From positions 10,669,895 to 10,733,894 of the forward strand of contig RSEF01000017.1 in assembly GCA_003993805.1 (NCBI GenBank): a stretch of 64,000 bases of DNA, written 5' to 3'. Every line of letters begins with the position of its first letter. The stretch's first letter is position 1. Below are positions 14,046-32,039 of this stretch, one piece after another. The notes under the pieces are model-generated. The model was not told where the DNA came from. It searched no databases and saw only the letters and a list, made by a program, of their open reading frames with translations. The position numbers were made by a program, and so were the translations under genes. This DNA is from Himantopus leucocephalus (Eukaryota; Chordata; Aves; Charadriiformes; Recurvirostridae).

Positions 14046-14123
14046 CTTTGCTCTTTGGTTTTGAAACCAGACCTGGACAACTCGCACACTGAGTCCTGTT
14101 TCAGCTGCTAGTGTTTCTCTGAC
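14046..14123 (-). CDS. LMX1B: LMX1B exon 5: homeodomain helices 2-3
   Basis: These 26 codons in phase 0 at both ends encode [15 protein letters not shown] followed by [11 protein letters not shown]. This is the end of helix 1 to helix 3 of the homeodomain. The recognition-helix motif WFQNQRAK is complete, with the invariant Trp, Phe, Asn and Arg that contact DNA bases and backbone. Nail-patella missense variants in humans cluster in this part of the protein (family knowledge). The acceptor is TTCCTCCTGTAG with AG at 14125-14124. The donor is AAG|GTAGGT at 14046/14045. The exon is fully intact. Confidence 0.98.
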
Positions 14124-15096
14124 CTACAGGAGGAAATGTTTAATGATGTAATTTTTAATATTTTTTTTTAAAAACTAATCAGTTATGTTAGGAATAATAT
14201 GCCTATACTTACAATAAAAACTGCATGTACAGAATTACTTTTAAAAATTCCTCAGATTTTTGCATAGTTTGTTCAAGTTCTGCCCTTGATGTCACTACCA
14301 GTTTCATAAGTACTGAACAAATAATCTGAGCTGTGCAAAATGACACCAAGTCATTTCATGATTTTTATTCTACCCATAAAACAGATCTGTCCACAAAGAC
14401 ACAAATTTGGCTATGAACATTTCTTACACTGTTGAGGTACAATTTCATGCTTTAAAATGGCAAAAAGGGCACATTGCACCATCCCAAAAGACATACTTTG
14501 TATGTCAGCAGCAGAACGTCACTTTTTGCAAAAATGACAACTTTCAGGATGCACCTCCATTTTGTTCCATTCAAACTTAGGAGGAAACAGTTACTCGGGT
14601 TGCTTTTTGCAAAGATTTGATTTTCACCAGCTTCGTCAGTGAAGCAATACGTTATACCTCTCCCCAGCTGCTATAAACAAGATCAACAGCAGGGTTAAGT
14701 TTCATAAAAAAGCAAGACTGGAAGAACACGTGGGACCAAAGCTGAGCACGCGTCTCACTAGATAGCGACTCCCTCTGCGGTGGGAAGGAGAAGAGCAAAA
14801 GCTGCTTGTTTAGGTGGGCTCTGGTAGTCAACGACTACTTCATGGTTTATCAGAACCAACTATTGCTGCTCTGCGTACCGCAGGTGAATATCCAGAAATA
14901 ACAACGAGCTGGTCCTAAGCTGCTGATGGGTATTTGGGTGAGCATCACCATACGCTGGCCTGGTTTCTGCTTTCACCTCCAGGCACCTGCTGCTATCCCG
15001 GGAAGGTGCAGGGGCCTCTCCGGAGCTGTGGTCTGACCCTGCCACCCCCATGGCCTGGGGTCAGAGCTGACTTCAGGTCCCTGATGAAGCACCTAC
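14124..15096 (-). other. LMX1B: LMX1B intron 4
   Basis: This 973-bp intron has donor GTAGGT at 15096-15091 and acceptor CCTGTAG. It is AT-rich over 14130-14650 with no recognised element. Confidence 0.92.
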
Positions 15097-15275
15097 CTTC
15101 CTACAGGGCTTGGAAGACACTTCAAAGGACGCTTTGAATGCTCGTCTCTGCTGTGTAGTAAGTATTGTCCTTGGCCGTTTAGGTCTTCTTGGGTCCTTCC
15201 CATCATCACTTCCTTTTCCTTGGGTTACTTGTCCTTTGGTGGGCTTAACATCTCCATCTTCATCATCACTTTTAA
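15097..15275 (-). CDS. LMX1B: LMX1B exon 4: acidic linker and N-terminal homeodomain
   Basis: This exon encodes 59 full codons plus the last two bases of a Val codon. It begins with an acidic/basic linker ([16 protein letters not shown], then [13 protein letters not shown]) and continues into the homeodomain N-terminal arm and helix 1 ([19 protein letters not shown], then EVSSKPCRK). The basic arm contacts the DNA minor groove, and the linker separates the LIM domains from the DNA-binding domain. The acceptor is TTTTCACCAG with AG at 15277-15276. The donor is AAG|GTAGGT at 15097/15096. The junction with exon 3 is phase 1 (G|TT). The homeodomain matches the mammalian one at every position I can recall. 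The linker differs at a few residues. Confidence 0.97.
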
Positions 15276-21020
<5,745 letters not shown>

Positions 21021-21168
21021 GGACGGAGCCCACTTAAAGGCCGCGAGGATTAGCGGATCTGCTGGGAAGGCACCCGGCTCCCCACACCGCATCGGGTCAC
21101 CCGCGCCACGGCGACCCTCAGCCGCCACCGGGGGTCGGGGGGGGGATCGGGCCGGGGGTCGGGCCGGG

Positions 21169-21218
21169 GGTGCCGTGCGGGGGTCGGGGCGGCGGTGCCG
21201 TGCGGGGGTCGGGGCGGC
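21169..21218. repeat. Two perfect 25-bp GC tandem repeats
   Basis: The 25-base unit starting GGTGCCGTGCGGGGG occupies 21169-21193 and is repeated exactly at 21194-21218. Together with the nearby GGGGGTCGGG runs (about 21129-21170) it gives repeated G-tracts on the plus strand able to form G-quadruplexes. Such sequence is also a typical cause of assembly gaps in bird genomes. Confidence 0.9.
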
Positions 21219-21591
21219 TCCGAGGGCCGCCGCCGGGACGGGGGGGCGGGGGACGCGGCGGCCGCCGCTCCCTCGGCCGCGGGGCTCCCGGCTTCGTTTG
21301 CGGGGCGAACCGTCGCCGCGGCGGTAACGAGGATACACGGGGGTCGCGCTGCCCATAACGGCCGACAGCACCGGGGGTGCCTCAGGCAGCGCCGGGACCC
21401 CCCTCTCCCGGGGCAGGAGCGCACCGGCCGCGGGCGGGAGGCAGCGCCCCCCCCCGAGGAGAGAAGGGGGACCCCCCCGGGGGGCTGCGGCGCTGCGCGG
21501 AGCGGAGCGGTGCGGTGCGGTCCCCCCGCACACCGCAGCGCACGAAGGGGAAAGCACAAAGGTAACCGCGACACAAACGATTTCAGGCAGG

Positions 21592-21691
21592 NNNNNNNNN
21601 NNNNNNNNNNNNNNNNNNNNNNNNNNNNNNNNNNNNNNNNNNNNNNNNNNNNNNNNNNNNNNNNNNNNNNNNNNNNNNNNNNNNNNNNNNN
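21592..21691. other. Assembly gap, exactly 100 N
   Basis: There are one hundred consecutive N, flanked by GC-rich sequence (GGCAGG on the left, CCCCCCGCGCC on the right). A round 100 is the usual placeholder for a gap of unknown length, so true distances across it may differ. Confidence 0.99.
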
Positions 21692-21720
21692 CCCCCCGCG
21701 CCGTTCCTTCTAACTGGGAC

Positions 21721-24700
21721 GTGACAATCATCTACTTTCTCCTCAGCCTCGCGCTCTCCAGTGAAACGTTCACCTGAGCTGCACCTTTGCTGTCACACTG
21801 CTTTACTGAGTGTTTGGGGGTTTTTCTTTTTCTTCAAAATAAAAGATGTCTAACACATAAATAGAAAATATTTTGTGTGATTTATTGGCAATTGACTATT
21901 GCCAGAAAGATGACGGTGCTTTCACAGCAGTGTTTGCAGAGGCGGCCTTTTAGTTACAAAGAATTACATTGTTGTCGATTGCAGTATTAACATTCAAATG
22001 ATCGTTAATTGGCCTGACGATACTGCGTGGACTTCATAACTTTAATTTGTCCGTTGTCAACACAAGCAAATTCCATACTCTGTACGCGGGTACTCTCTGC
22101 ATTACAGCGGGCGCTCACACACACACACACACACACTGCACCGTGTTGGATTTAATTCTGAGATTATAAAATCTTGATTAAATCTATCTTATAAAGTGTT
22201 TATAGCTATTTTTTCAGCTTCCAGAGAGTAACCCAAGGTTATGCAGGTTTTTTTTTTTGCACAAGGCAATCTCACAACAGGAAACTAATCTTGACAAATG
22301 ACCAGACTTTGATATCTGTGATCTAAAACACTGCTCATTAGACCGTTCATTTTATAAACGAATGGTAATAAACCTGTTGAGAAGTGTAGGATAGCAGGAA
22401 TACTTTACAGATCACCCCTTTACAGGTTTCAATCAAAGCCATAAATTTGAAGGAGGGCACGCAAATATTCTGTGCTGAGACAAAGACTCCGTCCCACACC
22501 AACCACATTTAAAGAAATATTTCTTTTGCTTTCTATACATTTTACAAATAATTTGCATAACTCTGACTTTTTACCCCCATGGCTGATTATCTCCAGCTCT
22601 CTTAAGTTAATGTCAAACCTCAAAATCCTTGGACTTGTTAAAGTATGTGGAGAGTGGAAATCAAATGCCTTTATTAGAAGCCCCAGGAAATCTCCGACTC
22701 CTAAGCACAACGAAAACATTCCAAAGAAAATTGTTCAAAGAGGACAAAGGAGGAAAGCAGAACAAGAAAACCTTGTTTTGAATCAACGATTGCAAGAGTT
22801 TTATAAATAAATTCTGTTGCCTGGACAATTTTGAAAGACAACTCAATAGGTTTAGGAGTTTTTAAGTGTGTTTGCCTCTATGCCTGAAACACTTGGGGGA
22901 TTCAGCCGAGCTAAAGCTTGGAACAATGGCCTGTCTGTCCATCGGAGTATTTGTAATAATCGCTGTGAAGCAACTTTACAGTACTAGATAGTCAAAAAAT
23001 ATTCACCAGCTAAAACCGGGTGAACTCAACAAATTAATTTTGCATATATTTTCGGGGCAATGAAAATGCTGAGACATGTGGTCCTGTCTTTAAACAGTAG
23101 ATGAAAACGTTCACCAGCGGAAGAGGCCATAAAGATTTTATTTGTTAGAATATCCCTGTGAAGTCAGGCTGAATCAGTAATCCTTAGAAACAACCACAGT
23201 TACATGATCCATTGTGCCTTCCTGCATGGGCACAACCATCTGGTGTTTAATATGGACTACTGATTTATTATCTCTCGCGCAGTTATCTTGCAGTAAGTTT
23301 GACCCTGCTATGCTCCCGAGAATCACGGTTCTGCTGTTTACTCTTCTGACGTCCTGACAACCCACCCTTTACCTTCCTATTGCTCACCCAGGTCCTTCAT
23401 TTCCTCCTGTCTGTGGGCAAATAGATTTTAATTGTTTTATTATAACTAATTTAATCTGTGCTGAGAGATCTCCATGTGCAGCACGAAATTTGCTGTTCAT
23501 ATTAAGTGTGGTTCAAGAGGTTTGTTATACAGGACAGAGGTATAAAAATAGACTAATTCAGTCAGGTTGTTTATTTACTGGACGTCTGCCGTGAAGCAGT
23601 AAATAGGAAGTTATTAAGCCGTATTTGATATATGCAAGAGGACAGATGCTGCTGTCTACCTATCGGAGACGTTAAATCATTTTCCTTTCTGCGTTATTCT
23701 GACATTATGTGTTGCAAGAAACCACAGCAGACACCTGGCTTTTCCTCATTTAATAAATATGCAAAGATGGTGGTCACAAGCTTTCGTAAATACCGTAGGT
23801 ACAGTCTCTAGCTTTGACACTTTTCTTTCTGATAACAGCCCGTATATGACATCCCTGTCGTGCCTATAGAGCCAGCTGGGAGTTCGCTTGGCACTCGTAT
23901 AGGACGAAATATGTTAGAGCTGAAGTAAAATATATTATGCTTTTCACACAACTGAGTTTTATTAAGAGAAGAAATTAAATTACTAACGAATGACATCTGT
24001 TACTTGTTCTTTGGGAGAAATTTTGATACTTCCGTCTTCTTCAGATGACATAGAATGGGGAAAACACTATGCACGGGGGGTTTTTTTCCAGCATAGGACT
24101 TGAACATTTTTGTAGCGTCTTATAGCTCATGGGTGCTTATAAAAAAAGGAAAACTGTTGCTTGGTTACACTGAATTCTGAACATTCAAAACATCTCAAAT
24201 GCACTAAAGCAAAACAGAAATATTATCGTTTTATGACCTGAAAAAAAAAGAAACCCTAAAAAAAGAAACAATCTATTTTAAATATTTTCCCTGCAGAAAA
24301 AATAATTACATAGTTTATTAAAGCCAATTTCACAACTGAAACTTCAGTAAAAGAAAGCTAATTCCCTTTCACCGAGTAGTAATAAAACATGCGCAAAAAT
24401 TAAGTTTCCAGGAAAAAAAAAATGTAATATTTAGGAATAAACTAAAACAAAGAAACCTTTTTCTTCTTCAGGGAGAACTGAAGGAAATATTTATTAACCC
24501 TCTATCCACAGGTGCTGTAGTAAGGACACCAACTGCTGGTGAAAGCTTGCGTTTAAAACTGCGCTTCACAACGTGGATTTGGATTCACAGACTAAAACGT
24601 AGCATATATTGGCACGGAGTTACTTTTTTTCCCCGTGAACATTTTACCTGTATTTTCATGAGACCGTGCAAAGGCAACCTAATGGATAAAATGCCGATAG

Positions 24701-25149
24701 AGCGCACACGTTCTCCCATGCTAAGTCAAATCTTGCTCTGAAGCTGGTGGGAGTTGGACCACGGACGTTGTCAGAGCCACAAGCCCACCGAACCGCCCTG
24801 CCCACCAGATTCGGGCCCCAGGCAGCATCACAGGACGGCCGTACCCAGACGGCAGCTTGTGTCACAACCATATCACAAAAATACTACACTTCCTTTGATT
24901 TCCTTCCCACTGGAATAAGAGGGAAAAGTCACGTTTGCCTCGATAGGAGCAGCACTTGGTACATTTTTAGACTCTGCTTCCTGTTAGCGGCAAGGACGGC
25001 AGTGCTGTGCGTACCTCTGTGCCACGTGGCAGTCCCGGCCGGACCACCATCACTGGCCTCTACCGCAACAGAAATAACAGCTGCCGAAAAGTCTCCTGCC
25101 TTGTGTTAATTTTCTCTCTTTACATAGTTTCAACAAAGGAAAAAGGTCA
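21721..25149 (-). other. LMX1B: LMX1B intron 2, AT-rich segment
   Basis: This long AT-rich intronic segment has no recognised exon. It holds a (CA)n microsatellite at 22116-22136 and several TAAT-rich stretches, for example at about 21840-22060 and 22980-23650. Those are possible but unproven regulatory blocks. Open frames are short and without domains. Confidence 0.6.
22116..22136. repeat. (CA)n dinucleotide microsatellite
   Basis: A perfect CA run of 21 bases lies in the large intron. It is likely polymorphic. No function is implied. Confidence 0.9.
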
Positions 25150-25510
25150 TCTGTGGACAGTGAGCTGATGTCCCCTCTTGGGCAGAGCTCAGGACCTGCA
25201 CCCGCTCTTCCCCGCAGTCGCTCCGCCATCCAGGGCCGGTCCAGAGGGACCTTCCTGTGGACTGTCCGTTCCCGGCTCCCCCCAACACGCCAAGAGTGCT
25301 CTCGGCCGCCGCCTGCTCTGATGGGGCGAGTGTTCGGCCGCCCCCTCAGGTGGTGACAGGTGACAGCTCATCACCTTCTCGAGAGGTCCTCAGGCCACCG
25401 GGAGCAGGTCTCCCCAGTAGCCAGCCCCATCTCCTGCAGCTGAGGCATCTGCAGAGCCCCTCCGCGGGCAGACCCAGCACGCCAAAGCTCTGTGCGCTGG
25501 TGGTGGTGGA
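25150..25510. other. GC-rich intronic patch
   Basis: Composition rises in G+C between AT-rich neighbours. Frames of 60-139 codons are open on both strands with low-information Pro/Ser/Arg translations. No domain or repeat family was recognised. Confidence 0.45.
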
Positions 25511-25689
25511 TCGGAAGCATCATGGGCAAATGGAAAAGACTCAACAAAGGGGTTCACTAAAATGCACAAAGACACACAGAATTCAAAGCTGCCATCCTAA
25601 TGTAACTGGCTCGTGGGGCCAGAATGGCTTAAAAAGTTACGTCTCCCTTAACTATAAGGTAAAATATAAAATGTAAAGTGCAGAGGAGT

Positions 25690-26290
25690 TTCTCGCTTCC
25701 AGCAGAACGTGGCAGAATGGATTCTTCTCTTTGCTTAATTTTCATCCCCTAATTGACCACTTTGTTCAACTGTCTTCCATCACTGCCATGCAGTTCTATT
25801 TTATAGCATTTTTCCTTACAACACTTTGATGGAAAAATTTATGAAGAATCGAATTATTGCTGTTAGAAGGGAATTAAAACAATTTTTCATTTACAAAGTC
25901 ACTGATATTGCTTTACTGTGCTCCACCTTTGGGAATCCAATTGCTCTTCTCAGCTACTCCCATTCCTCTTTATAGCACGGCAATTGCACTGTACAGATTA
26001 TGGCTGCAATTTTCTCCTAATCTGTTCTGTAGAATAGAAACTGTTATAAAAGTTAAGGGCGCCAATTGAATTGATAAAGCCAGGGCTGCAATTAAAAAGC
26101 TTAATGGATTAACAAAATATGATGATTTTGTTAGAGCTATATTTTTAGGCAGTGCAAACATTTGGGAAATGGTGTTATTTTTGTCTATGATTTTAAAAAA
26201 GGCTAAATGGGCTTCTGCTGTTGTGCTTTTTGTATTTATTCAAATTATACTGAAGTGCTATAAAAGCCCAGTACGTATTGGGCGTTTGTA
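25690..26290. promoter_or_regulatory. AT-rich candidate enhancer block A
   Basis: This block has dense homeodomain-type cores. They include TAATGGATTA at 26102-26111, two inverted TAAT half sites with a 2-bp spacer as bound by dimers of paired-class homeodomains, plus CCTAATTGACC, CCAATTGAATTGATAAAG and GCAATTAAAAAGC. It directly follows a GC-rich patch and contains no long open frame. Such composition is typical of conserved enhancers in developmental gene introns. Conservation itself was not measured. Confidence 0.35.
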
Positions 26291-27590
26291 CTTCTGCTGC
26301 AACTCTGCTAAGCTGGGTCATTACTGAGAACCAACTTTTGGCCATTTTTCTTCCTTCGGATTTTTATTCAGTTATTTACACATATCAAACTAAATCCATC
26401 TTCATTTCCTACCTGCACAAGCTCCCTCATCTCCAGCGGGCGAGACGGCTCACGCTCTGCGTGGAGCGGGGGCCGCGTGGCTCAGCCCAGCCCTGCGTGA
26501 GGACCGCCTGGCCCCAGCGTGCTGGATATTCCCTAGCCCGCCGAGACCTCGTATCCTTCTTGTTCACTAAGCGGCATACCGAATTTACAGTTGCCTTTGA
26601 ATTTACATCGCCAACAACACAGGCAAATTCTTCTAATATAATTTTTATATGAAAATTCACCCTAAAGGCCCTATAAGCAGGGAAATTGTACTGTTGGTGA
26701 TTCACTGCCCCGGCCTTCACTTTTACAGAAAAAATAATCGTGTGTCAAAGCAATTCAAATGTAATTTCTAAGTTATTTCTTGGCTGGCAAAAATGACTTA
26801 GGGAAAGAATTTACACAGGGCCTTTCCTCTCAACTAAGAACATTAAGAGGAAGAAACGTTATTTGCCAGTATAAAACAAAATAACTTCCTGTGCCTGCCG
26901 CACTGACGCTGTACAAGATCTCGTGCCCAAACCCATCAGCACAGCCAATTTAGCAACTGATTTGCAAGGGAAAGATACCTTAGTCCTGTGGTGTTAATGT
27001 CTTCGCAGCAGGGGGTCTATTGCCAGCTTCTCCAAACTCATCAACACAATCTATTATTAATACCCAGAAAGGCTTTATAGTATCTTTATAGCACAAGGCA
27101 ATGAAAGCTCTGTGGTGTAATCTGTTATCTATATTGCAAAAACATGTGAAATAAAACAAAACATAGACACTTCATAAACAAAATGTTTCATCTGTTACAT
27201 CTCTCTGCCTCTCCTATATATAAAGCAGTAGGGTGCAGGAAAGGCATTCCGAGAGATTTGCTGTTAGATGTGGGACCGGCTTCTTTTTAAATTTCATTTG
27301 TAATGTAACAAACTTTAAACTGAATGAAAATTCCTGCTTCTTCCGCTGAGGTGAAAACGTTCAGAACTTTGCAAAATTGGGCTGCGTTTGATTTGCAGAG
27401 CAAAGGGGTTTAGGAGCAAAATGCAGCATCTAGCAATCCCGAGGGCAGGCGCCTCGCGATACAGCCATGAGCTGGGCAACACAACTTACGGGCACGACCG
27501 CGGCGGGCGAGGAGGGCGGCGCAGTCTCCGCTCCCGGTGGCCGAGCGCGGTGCCCAGGCAGAGGCAGGACCAGCTACTTATGTCAGGGGC

Positions 27591-27604
27591 ATTGCCATGG
27601 CAAG
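27591..27604. promoter_or_regulatory. RFX/X-box-like palindrome
   Basis: ATTGCCATGGCAAG is close to the RFX X-box consensus (GTTGCCATGGCAAC) and nearly palindromic. It is a single motif and is expected by chance at low frequency, so it is tentative. Confidence 0.3.
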
Positions 27605-29849
27605 AGCTGAAGAATTTCTCTCCAGTAAGCAGCAGCAAAAGCAAGTGCCCACTGGCATTTTCCTGCAGGCAGCTATTTCTTTGGAAAGCTTTCAAGAACG
27701 GAATTCGAGCAGAGTTGGATCTTTCCTTCTGTTATTGATCTACATGTCAATATTTTATATGAAACGCCAGAATTCCCCTACACTTAGTCCCTAGGAACAG
27801 ACACAACTAGAAATATCATTTAACAGCAAATAAGTAAACACACAGTTTAAAAGCCAGGAAGATTTTGTTTTGCATAAACAGATTGTGGCAAAGGTGGAAC
27901 TGAGAAGGGGGTAGGAAGAAAGTTTTGTATACTCGGTGCATACATGTTTGCAATACAGTAGGAAGCAAAAAAGCCCTCAACACAGGCCTGTGTCTTATTT
28001 CCCAGATGCCCTTTTATTTTCTTTGCCTGTTGAAAATAAATTGTTCTTTTGTAGTGTTTCTCTTTTCAGTCCGACTGTCAGCTATTATTTTTCTATTTCC
28101 TCTTTTTGTCACTTTGCATTATTTTTGGTGCTGTAATTCCCATTTGTTCCCACTCCTATCTTCCTGTCTCCCATTGTTCCATTTTTTAATCCCCAGTTTT
28201 ACTCTTCTTCGGCTCTTTTTTGGCCCATTCTCAGTGGGGTTTGAGAGAATACCCAGGCGTGACTCCCTGCTATAGCAACCACACCTCCCCAGGAAAGCCA
28301 CAACAATCTCTTCGGGAGGAGGAAAGTCTTTCACAAGCTGGCAGCAAAAGTAAATCCTTCTTCAAGGAACAAGAAGGATTAGCAGAGAGCAGTGGGCTGC
28401 AGACTTAACCCTACCCCTCATTTCTTTAGAGCACCAGTCACTCAGAACCCTGCTGTGATGTACAATTAAACAGAACCCAAAAAAATCCTGAATGACACAA
28501 GAGCCGGATTGTGTAAAGGTTTAATTCCACTTTAATACCTTTCCAAGTTCAGAACTCAAAGATAGCAATTTAACCCAAGAATCCCCATCTGAGCATGAAA
28601 AGTTGCTGTTTGTCTTACAAAAGTCCCCACTATATTCTGCTCCAAATCATGCTCTATTAGCCTGACCTTTAATGGATGAAAACTTTTTTCCACCAACCAT
28701 CTCGCATAGTTTCTCTTCACTGTCCTTCCACAAACTTTGTTCTTCTGATAAGACTGAAGACTCTTATCAGAGGCACAGAGCTTTGGGAGAAACTCTGTAA
28801 AAAGGACAATTGAAAAAGGAAAAGGAACACTAAAAAAAACCCAAACCAACCCCCCAAAACTCAGGCAACAAAAGGTGTGTCCTGCAATGTCTAGGAATGA
28901 TAATTTATTCTTGTAATGTGGAGTTACTCTTATTAACATCATGTCAATTACGTGTTATTAATATTACAATGTAAAGTAAATAACTCTTTTAAATAAATAG
29001 GCTTTTTTGAAGACTCCAAATATCTGATTCACCTTTTTTACGTTAATGAACAGACTAGTTTAGTTATTCTAGTTGCTCTGTAAACCGAATTTTTAGATTA
29101 ACACAGAACTACCAGAATCTCCTAGCTTCTGTAAAGCCAAATATGGTTGAGTCCTAAAGACTTAGCTATCAGCATCTCTGTTTGTATTCAGGCTTCGGTA
29201 AACTAGACTCCCGAAACCCCTACAAAAAGATTTATCAATAAGCAAGGCCCTACAGCATGTCCAGACCCTCCTTTTGCCTGGAACATTAGCACCGGTTTTA
29301 AGTTATTCCAGGAGTTAACCATATATCACACAGGACACTTCCACATGTGTGAAAATGAAATCCCATTAGACACCAACAACATTATTAGGCATGCAAAGAG
29401 GATTATTCCCTTAAGCTCACAAGAGTGAAAGGTTTGTCTAAACATTTTATTAACTTTTTCAGATTTTTTTTTTAATTAAATGAAAACTTGTAAGTAGGTC
29501 AAAGATGGAAAATACTACTTAACTTTTGGTTATGTGTATGTACATATATGTATGTACATATATTATAAACACATGAACACACACACATGCATGCATACAG
29601 AGAGAAAAAATAGAGATGCTTGTTAGAGAGAAAGTGTACAAAATCCCCACCACATCATATCAGTACGCATTTCTTTCTTTGGCGAGAAAATTTGTACGCC
29701 TTGGAATTGTTGTATAAAAGCATAGAAATACCCCATGGTATCCCTGAGGGTTCTGTAAATGTTTCCAAAAATTAGGTGCTTTGTTGAATATCTGCCTGAA
29801 AAAAATCCTGCTCTGACTGTATGTCCTTTCTACAAAGTTGACAAAGCAC

Positions 29850-29868
29850 TTTTTTTTTTTTTTTTTTT
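29850..29868. repeat. Poly(T) run of 19
   Basis: A 19-T homopolymer is followed 14 bases later by a single ambiguous base (N at 29882). It may be a homopolymer sequencing problem, or the tail of an old minus-strand retroposed fragment. No repeat family was recognised on its flank. Confidence 0.7.
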
Positions 29869-32039
29869 AAGAAGTCCAGGTNGTTTGCTCACCAGTAATT
29901 CTGAGGTTCTAAAAACAAATAAAGGAGGAGAAGCTGTGCCAGTTTTTGCTTCAAGTAAGTGAGAAACGAAGAGCTCCCTTGACACCATCAGGAACAGAGC
30001 TGGGTCCTCACTCACAGGCAAGAAGGCTCTAAAACACTTAGCTCCGCTCAGAGTTCAGCCCTAAATCTGTTTTCTACTATCCCCTCGCAGAGTCCCCAGC
30101 TTTGACATTAAAGTGTTGTTAGCAGTGTCTCAATTAGCTGCTGGAAGGAAAATGATTGCTTTTTTGGATCCCGCATCAACACATGCCACAGTTCACAGAA
30201 CGGCTTGCACTGGAAGTTCCGTGAACGCCACAGGGGACACCGCAGCACACGCTGTACGTGCTACCTGCTGGCCGTGACGGACACGTCCGATGGTCGCGTG
30301 AGGGGCACGGCTGATCTGCACGTTTCTCTTGTTCTCATTTCACTGATGATAGGCATTAAAATATTTAAGATTTACTTCTAGCACTGCACCTAGCAGGCAG
30401 AAGTGTAGAAGCTTGGGTGTACAAGTTAATGAAATATGGTTGGGTGAACATAAGCTCTTCATTTAGACAATAACAGTTACCGCTGCAGTTTCTTTGTACC
30501 CGCTTTATGAAAGTCATAAACTCTCCAAAGAAAAGCATGAGCTATTCTACCCTGATGGTCTTTGCCTCCCTCTCGCTACCTGCTGGCGCAGTTAGAAAGT
30601 ATGAACTGCCTTTGAACAGATTAGGAGCAAGTTAAAGTGTGACAACATCTTAAGCTTTCTCCACATGTTGCCAATGATTTCCAACTAAAGATGTTACCCT
30701 CATCACTTCTGCCACAATGATAAGAATCTATAGCCCGCTCACTTGAGGACATAAAAGCGGTTTAGCTGGAAGTATAAAGTGCTCTGACTTGCTAAGCTGA
30801 GTGGCTGGCTGTCCCAACCTAGCTGATTTTTCCTCTACAAAGCCCAAAATCCTTATCATTAGGGACTTAAGCTGCTTTTTATTTTGAGACAAAAAGAATA
30901 CTGTTTATTGGCATCCAACTCAAACCAGCTGTAAACAGCTGCTTTGATGAAGAAGCAGCTACAACTTCAGTATGCCCGAAGGCACATACCCACTGAGTGT
31001 CAATCATTAAAGGAAGAATGTAAGGTGTATACAGGGTCAAAAGAAGGCCAAGGGACATTTAAGACCTCGGGGATCCTGGATAGCCCGGTTTGCCTTTAGA
31101 GCCAAAAGAGGATTTTAAACTATTCTGCTGTATGACCTTTATCCCAAGAGGCAGCTCTGTGGCGAGGCTCAGCCCTGAGTTTCCCACCCCACAGCAGACT
31201 GGCAGCGTCGGGCTCTTCTCCCCAGCACGACTGTGGGACCAACGTGGTGAACATGCTTTGACAGAGCCTGAGTGGCTCCAGAACGCTGCACCTCACGACA
31301 AACCCAGGATCCACGCAGAAGACTTTGGCAGCAGAAGTCCGGCTGGTTTCTATAGATATTTGAGTCACAGATGTGCAGGGCACTCTAAGTAATCTTAATT
31401 CTTGTATTCACCCTTCTTGTAACTTGCTTCTTTCACCAAGAATCGCTTTACTGGCTGCAACAACTATTTAAGTCAGAGATGCCCCACCAACCATTTTGAT
31501 GTGAGAAGTAAAAAGTTGATACAGAATTAAAGATGAAGTGGCATGAAGATCAAAAATTTAATTAAAAAAAAGTTTGAGAACCAACAGCAATAGCTCTGTC
31601 ATGAAACATGTCTCTACAGTTATAAATCCTCTTGTAATCAGATACATACCAGAAAAAGCTCAAACCTCAGGACAAGAACCTCGGGAGTGCCTAGGCAATT
31701 CACAGATTCTGTTTGGAAAATAGTCGCTCTCGGATGTGGACTTGGAAGGGGTTCCTAGTCATCAGAAGAAAGCAAAATATTCCCATTTTCGTCATACAGT
31801 TCACTCTGAAAGTGCCAGCTCTTCCCTGTTTCCCGGAGTGGGCTAGTCCAGTTACTACTGTCATCAGAGTTAGATTAGCTCTCAAGCAAATTAATGCACA
31901 AATGGTGTGGGTTTCTTAAGTATCCCTGCTTGTTCACATTACACTTCAATGTCTTTATTTGGACAGCAGTACCTACCTAAACACTTTCTAAATGCAGAGA
32001 AAATATACAAATCCTGGCTAAAGGATTTATGAAAGGACT

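Larger units (their letters stand above)
21021..21720. promoter_or_regulatory. CpG island inside LMX1B intron 2, interrupted by an assembly gap
   Basis: Composition changes sharply to very high G+C with dense CpG from about 21030 to the gap at 21592, and GC-rich bases continue briefly after it. The island contains runs of four or more G, perfect 25-bp tandem repeats and GCGGT/GGAGC-type repeats. CpG islands commonly mark promoters or Polycomb-bound developmental loci. In the LMX1B sense this one lies about 1.9 kb upstream of exon 3. It could drive an alternative LMX1B transcript or a divergent non-coding RNA, or be a Polycomb-type island. The plus strand has a fair splice-donor match at AAAGGTAACC (21558-21567). 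I see no strong minus-strand donor in the visible part. Confidence 0.6.
26291..32039 (-). other. LMX1B: LMX1B intron 2, mixed segment
   Basis: No exon was recognised. The segment contains small GC-rich patches at about 26440-26530 and 27480-27560, an RFX-like motif at 27591-27604, a run of 19 T at 29850-29868 beside a single N (29882), and a TA/GT-rich run at 29528-29600. The AT-rich tract at about 26740-27330 contains no long open frame and might be regulatory. Confidence 0.6.
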
